Shown here: positions 60,564 to 64,000 of the stretch, in pieces
Layout of the letters: each line of letters opens with the position of its first letter
Position numbering within the stretch: position 1 is the first letter of the stretch
Assembly: GCF_017565765.1 (NCBI RefSeq)
Contig: NZ_JAGDYP010000003.1
Coordinates: 271,985 to 335,984 of the forward strand
From: Capnocytophaga bilenii
GTDB taxonomy: Bacteria; Bacteroidota; Bacteroidia; Flavobacteriales; Flavobacteriaceae
DNA length: 64,000 nt
Reading direction: 5' to 3'
The notes under the pieces: model-generated
The model's input: only the letters and a program-made list of their open reading frames with translations
Told to the model about the DNA's origin: nothing
Database searches by the model: none
Made by a program: the position numbers and the translations under genes

Positions 60564-61526
60564 ATGGCAAATATTACCGCCGCAGAAGTAAATAAATTAA
60601 GACAAGCCACAGGTGCTGGTATGATGGACTGTAAAGCAGCCCTTATAGAAGCAGAAGGCGATTTTGATAAAGCAATTGAAGTATTGCGCAAAAAAGGTCA
60701 GAAAGTAGCAGCTAAACGTGCCGACCGCGACTCTAGCGAAGGGGCTGTTATAGCTAAAGTAAATGGTAATAATACTGTAGGTGCTATCATTTCTCTTAAC
60801 TGCGAAACCGACTTCGTAGCTAAAAACGCTGACTTCGTAGCATTTGCTAAAGATTTGGCTGAACTTGCGCTTGGCGTAAACAGCAAAGAAGATTTATTAG
60901 CTGCAAATTACAAAGGATTATCAGTAGCCGAAAAACTTACTGAACAAACAGGGGTTATTGGTGAGAAAATTGAAATCGGTGCTTTTGAAAAATTAGAAGC
61001 TCCTTTTGTGGCTTCTTATATACATAATGGTAACAAAATTGCTGCTATTGTAGGACTTTCATCTGCTATAGCTGATGCTGCTGAAGTAGGTAAAAACTTA
61101 GCAATGCAGGTTGCTGCTATGGGTGCTGAAAAACTTTCTTACAAAGAATTTTCAGCTGAATACATCGCTAAAGAAACTGAAGCGCGTATCGCTATCATTG
61201 AAAAAGAAAACGAAGAACTACACCGTTTGGGCAAACCGCTAAAACACGTACCTCAATACGTATCACAAGCTCAGCTTACTCCTGAAGTATTGGCTAAAGC
61301 TGAAGCAGATGCTAAAGCTGAACTAAAAGCTGAAGGCAAACCAGAACAAATTTGGGATAAAATCCTTCCTGGTAAAGTTCAACGTTTCATCAGCGACAAC
61401 ACTACCCTCGACCAAGAAAAAGCACTGCTTGACCAAGTGTATATCTATGACGAAAGCAAAAAAGTGTCAGATTTTGTAAAATCTAAAAATGTAGAAGTTG
61501 TAGCTTTCAAGCGTGTAGCATTATAG
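60564..61526 (+). CDS. tsf: Elongation factor Ts
   Basis: 320 residues, the long Bacteroidota version. The EF-Tu contact motif TGAGMMDCKAAL is at about 17-28 and CETDFVAKNADF follows at about 80-91. It recharges EF-Tu with GTP. A clear terminator stands at 61580-61613. Confidence 0.96.
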   Translation: MANITAAEVNKLRQATGAGMMDCKAALIEAEGDFDKAIEVLRKKGQKVAAKRADRDSSEGAVIAKVNGNNTVGAIISLNCETDFVAKNADFVAFAKDLAELALGVNSKEDLLAANYKGLSVAEKLTEQTGVIGEKIEIGAFEKLEAPFVASYIHNGNKIAAIVGLSSAIADAAEVGKNLAMQVAAMGAEKLSYKEFSAEYIAKETEARIAIIEKENEELHRLGKPLKHVPQYVSQAQLTPEVLAKAEADAKAELKAEGKPEQIWDKILPGKVQRFISDNTTLDQEKALLDQVYIYDESKKVSDFVKSKNVEVVAFKRVAL

Positions 61527-61579
61527 TATAATACTATTTTAAATAGGTGTTATAATTTTTTCATAACTATAACTATTTT

Positions 61580-61613
61580 GAGGCTGTCCTTTTGGGGGCA
61601 GCCTCTTTGGTTT
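61580..61613 (+). terminator. Terminator after tsf
   Basis: GAGGCTG (61580-61586) pairs with CAGCCTC (61599-61605), followed by TTTGGTTTA. It ends six bases before the convergent gene. Confidence 0.82.
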
Positions 61614-61618
61614 ATACA

Positions 61619-62149
61619 TTATTCTATTTCTAAAGGTTCAAAAGTGGGTGGTAAAGCCTCGTTGTAGTATTTGAGAATGTTTTTAAAGGAAGTAGGGTGG
61701 GTGAGGGTTTCTATAAACTCACTAAAGTTATTTCCTACAAAATAGATACCTATAGGAAAACACGCCAAATAAATAGGGCATTCACCATCGGCAGTGGGGT
61801 GTTCGCTATCCCAAAATACTACTTCACCATTTTCGCCAAATAAAAAAGGCTCGGCATTGGCAATAAGCCTATAATTTACAGGATCGTGTAGTAGCTTAGG
61901 AGGGGCGGGATTTGTTAGGTAGGATTGAAAAATACTCTTTAAATACGCATTTTGCTCTTCCAAAGTATTAGTATAATTACTTTCGCCCATAGGGATATAA
62001 GTAAAAAAAAGTTCAAGGAGGCGCCCGTAGCCTAATTCAAATGAAAATTGCTGATACGAGGGTGGAATGAGAAAATCGCCCAGCCTTACAATACGCTGCT
62101 TATTCAGCGTGAGTACGGGTGTTTTTACGTCTAAAATTTCTGAATACAC
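61619..62149 (-). CDS. SMI1/KNR4 (SUKH) family protein
   Basis: 176 residues. The SUKH start LGDFLIPPSYQQFSFELGYGRLLELFFTYIPM and the mid-domain LFGENGEVVFWDSEHPTADGECPIYLACFPIGIYFVGNNFSEFIETL are characteristic. Cytoplasmic; probable immunity protein or its descendant. It is alone, with no toxin gene adjacent, and is a second SUKH gene 5 kb from the first. Its -7 box is at 62167-62174. Confidence 0.82.
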   Translation of the reverse strand: MYSEILDVKTPVLTLNKQRIVRLGDFLIPPSYQQFSFELGYGRLLELFFTYIPMGESNYTNTLEEQNAYLKSIFQSYLTNPAPPKLLHDPVNYRLIANAEPFLFGENGEVVFWDSEHPTADGECPIYLACFPIGIYFVGNNFSEFIETLTHPTSFKNILKYYNEALPPTFEPLEIE

Positions 62150-62166
62150 TGTCTTATTTTTTGTGG

Positions 62167-62174
62167 CAAAATTA
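62167..62174 (-). promoter_or_regulatory. -7 box of the SUKH gene
   Basis: Minus strand TAATTTTG, 17 bases before ATG 62149. Confidence 0.55.
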
Positions 62175-62278
62175 CGAAAAGTTTTTCATATATGCTGTTA
62201 TAGCAGTTTTTTATTTTCGTGCTTTTACCCTTATATTCTTATACTTACGTTAATATTTTGCTTTTTTTGTATTTTTTA

Positions 62279-62310
62279 TTTGTAGGATATAAAAATATTG
62301 ATTACCTTTG
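62279..62310 (+). promoter_or_regulatory. Promoter of gdhA
   Basis: TTTG 62279-62282, 20 bases, TACCTTTG 62303-62310; ATG 62369. Confidence 0.82.
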
Positions 62311-62368
62311 TGCTTCAATAACGAATTGAGGTTAATAATCAAACATTTTTATAAACATTTTTATTACT

Positions 62369-63709
62369 ATGGATGTAAATAAAATTATGAGCTCTTTAGA
62401 GGCTAAACACCCTGGAGAGAAAGAGTATTTGCAGGCAGTGCACGAGGTACTTGAATCTGTGCAAGAGGTTTACAACCAACACCCAGAATTTGCCAAAGCT
62501 AAAATTATTGAACGTATTGTTGAGCCTGATCGTATCTTCACTTTCCGTGTAGATTGGGTGGATGATAAAGGCGAAGTACAAACCAACTTGGGCTACCGTG
62601 TACAATTTAATGCTGCTATAGGCCCTTACAAAGGAGGTATTCGTTTTCACAAAGCGGTAAACCCTTCAATGCTTAAGTTCTTAGGCTTTGAACAAACTTT
62701 CAAAAATGCGCTTACTACCCTACCTATGGGGGGGGCTAAAGGAGGTTCAGACTTTGACCCTACCGGTAAATCGGATGCTGAAATTATGCGTTTTTGCCAA
62801 GCGTTTATGCTTGAACTTTGGCAACATATAGGTCCTGATACTGATGTACCTGCAGGAGATGTGGGTGTAGGCGGTCGCGAAATAGGCTATATGTACGGAA
62901 TGTACAAAAAATTGGCTCGCGAGTACAATACAGGGGTACTTACAGGAAAGGGTATTAACTGGGGTGGTTCTCTTATCCGCCCTGAAGCTACAGGTTATGG
63001 GGCACTTTACTTCGTAGACCATATGCTTAAAAAACTTGGCAAAGACCTTAAAGGACAACGTGTGGTAGTATCTGGCTTTGGTAATGTAGCTTGGGGTGCA
63101 TCGCAAAAAGCTACTCAATTAGGGGCTAAAGTGATTGGTTTATCAGGGCCTGATGGTTGTGTAGAAGTGCCAGGAGGTATGACTCACGAAATGATTGATT
63201 ACTTATTGGAGCTTCGCGCTTCTAACCGCAATATCGTGGCTCCTTTTGCTGAAAAATTTGCTAAAGAAAGTAAATTTACCGCTGGCAAAAAAGCGTGGGT
63301 AATCCCTTGTGATATTGCGTTGCCTTGTGCTTTCCAAAATGAATTGAACGAAGAAGATGCTAAAATGCTTATAGCTAACGGTGTGAAATTGGTAGCTGAA
63401 GTATCGAATATGGGTTGTACTCCGGAAGCCATCAAGGCTTTCCAAGATGCTAAATTACCATTTGCCCCAGGTAAAGCGGTGAATGCAGGAGGGGTAGCTA
63501 CTTCTGGTCTTGAAATGACCCAAAATGCGGCACACCTTGCGTGGAGAGCTGAAGAAGTAGATGCTAAATTACACCATATTATGGAGTCTATCCATAACGC
63601 TTGTTTAAAATACGGACAAGAAGAAGGTTATATTAACTACGTGAAAGGTGCTAACATAGCGGGCTTTATGAAAGTAGCGCACGCTATGCTTGACCAAGGT
63701 GTGGTATAA
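62369..63709 (+). CDS. gdhA: NADP-type glutamate dehydrogenase
   Basis: 446 residues, hexameric class. The catalytic lysine region is LPMGGAKGGSDFDP (PMGGAKGG at 119-126), with GPYKGGIRFH before it and the nucleotide-binding VVVSGFGNVAWGA after it. It reversibly aminates 2-oxoglutarate to glutamate. Monocistronic, with a clear promoter and terminator. Confidence 0.96.
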   Translation: MDVNKIMSSLEAKHPGEKEYLQAVHEVLESVQEVYNQHPEFAKAKIIERIVEPDRIFTFRVDWVDDKGEVQTNLGYRVQFNAAIGPYKGGIRFHKAVNPSMLKFLGFEQTFKNALTTLPMGGAKGGSDFDPTGKSDAEIMRFCQAFMLELWQHIGPDTDVPAGDVGVGGREIGYMYGMYKKLAREYNTGVLTGKGINWGGSLIRPEATGYGALYFVDHMLKKLGKDLKGQRVVVSGFGNVAWGASQKATQLGAKVIGLSGPDGCVEVPGGMTHEMIDYLLELRASNRNIVAPFAEKFAKESKFTAGKKAWVIPCDIALPCAFQNELNEEDAKMLIANGVKLVAEVSNMGCTPEAIKAFQDAKLPFAPGKAVNAGGVATSGLEMTQNAAHLAWRAEEVDAKLHHIMESIHNACLKYGQEEGYINYVKGANIAGFMKVAHAMLDQGVV

Positions 63710-63734
63710 TTACAAAAGACAAACAATAAATATA

Positions 63735-63769
63735 AAGAGCTGCTTCTGCAAAATGAAGCGGCTCTTTTT
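63735..63769 (+). terminator. Terminator after gdhA
   Basis: AAGAGCTGCTTC (63735-63746) pairs with GAAGCGGCTCTT (63755-63766) with one G-T pair, then a T run. Confidence 0.9.
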
Positions 63770-63919
63770 GGTTTTAGCACTCCCACTTGTTTCACCAATT
63801 TGCTTCCCATTCGGCTTGCCTTCCACAAAATCCTCCAAAAAACTTTCATTTATTTACTATTGATAATCAGTATTTTACAAATAATGAGTAAAAAAACTTA
63901 AAAAAAACTTGGTAAAAAA

Positions 63920-63950
63920 TTTGGAGAATTAAAAAAACGCCGTACCTTTG
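63920..63950 (+). promoter_or_regulatory. Strong promoter pointing out of the right edge
   Basis: TTTG 63920-63923, exactly 19 bases, TACCTTTG 63943-63950, preceded by an A/T-rich stretch. The following 50 bases hold no start codon in a useful frame, so the transcript has a long leader or is a stable RNA. Confidence 0.7.
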
Positions 63951-64000
63951 CACCCGCAAATGAGACGATAGGCGCTCAGGAGCGAATAAGAAACAACACG

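Noticed and set aside
1..64000. CRISPR arrays, tRNA or rRNA genes, intact insertion sequences
   Set aside because: No regularly spaced repeat-spacer pattern with repeats over 20 bp, no cloverleaf with a TTC arm, no rRNA sequence and no transposase frame were seen. The short tandem arrays have no spacers.
1..64000. Shine-Dalgarno sites as start evidence
   Set aside because: AGGAGG-like sites are mostly absent here, as usual in Bacteroidota, so starts were judged by promoter position and family N-termini instead.

Overview
The window looks like a chromosomal segment of a low-GC Bacteroidota, most likely class Flavobacteriia. Evidence: almost every transcription start carries the Bacteroidota -7 box TAnnTTTG, often with TTTG 18-20 bases upstream; SusC/SusD outer-membrane uptake genes; the Bacteroidota-type fused malic enzyme, GH3-family enzyme and HExxH lipoprotein linked to SusCD; and flavobacterial ribosomal proteins. 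A genus such as Capnocytophaga is plausible but is only an inference.

Layout. 1-3843 (minus strand): an ATP-grasp gene cut by the window edge, a decayed aminotransferase relic, cysD, a two-gene DUF6934 cassette and an O-methyltransferase-like gene. 4447-5833: CBS protein and PhoH. 5934-26587: a large cell-surface glycan locus with UDP-glucuronate synthesis and epimerisation, six glycosyltransferases, a Wzx-like flippase, a Wzy-like polymerase, a CapA-like protein overlapping an ATP-grasp protein, an internally deleted acyltransferase, GDP-fucose synthesis (gmd, fcl), a UDP-GlcNAc-type 4,6-dehydratase and LegC-type aminotransferase pair split by a second DUF6934 cassette, a small secreted protein and a GH130 enzyme. 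The part from about 8155 to 19560 is visibly AT-richer than both flanks and looks acquired. 26997-33986: PDH E1 beta, phosphopantetheinyl transferase, a TonB receptor, Kdo transferase and a sugar aminotransferase. 34634-41178: lactate permease, DUF3999-like protein, malic enzyme and GH3 protein. 41303-52181: two outer-membrane uptake operons, one TonB receptor plus DUF5689 lipoprotein and one SusC-SusD-HExxH lipoprotein-DUF4302. 52806-56810: rnpA overlapping a class II Fic protein, purN, and a small island of DUF6922/SMI1-KNR4-type genes. 57278-63709: HmuY-like lipoprotein with a DUF4198-like protein, rplM-rpsI, rpsB-tsf, another SMI1/KNR4 gene and gdhA. A strong promoter at 63920-63950 points out of the right edge.

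How it works together. Ugd and the 4-epimerase would supply UDP-GlcA/UDP-GalA, Gmd/Fcl GDP-fucose, and the dehydratase/LegC pair a UDP-4-amino-4,6-dideoxy-sugar; the glycosyltransferases would assemble a repeat unit, Wzx flip it and Wzy polymerise it. The CapA/ATP-grasp pair may decorate it.

The most unusual feature is not a gene. The intergenic DNA carries several dispersed families of very short tandem repeats with fixed periods of 7, 7, 8, 9 and 11 bp, plus two families of palindromes. Some arrays run through stop codons and write the last residues of proteins; others supply the TTTG -33 element of a promoter. The second point of interest is the duplicated DUF6934 plus small-partner cassette, both copies lying next to LegC-type aminotransferase sequence, one intact and one relic. 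No tRNA, rRNA, CRISPR array or intact insertion sequence was seen.
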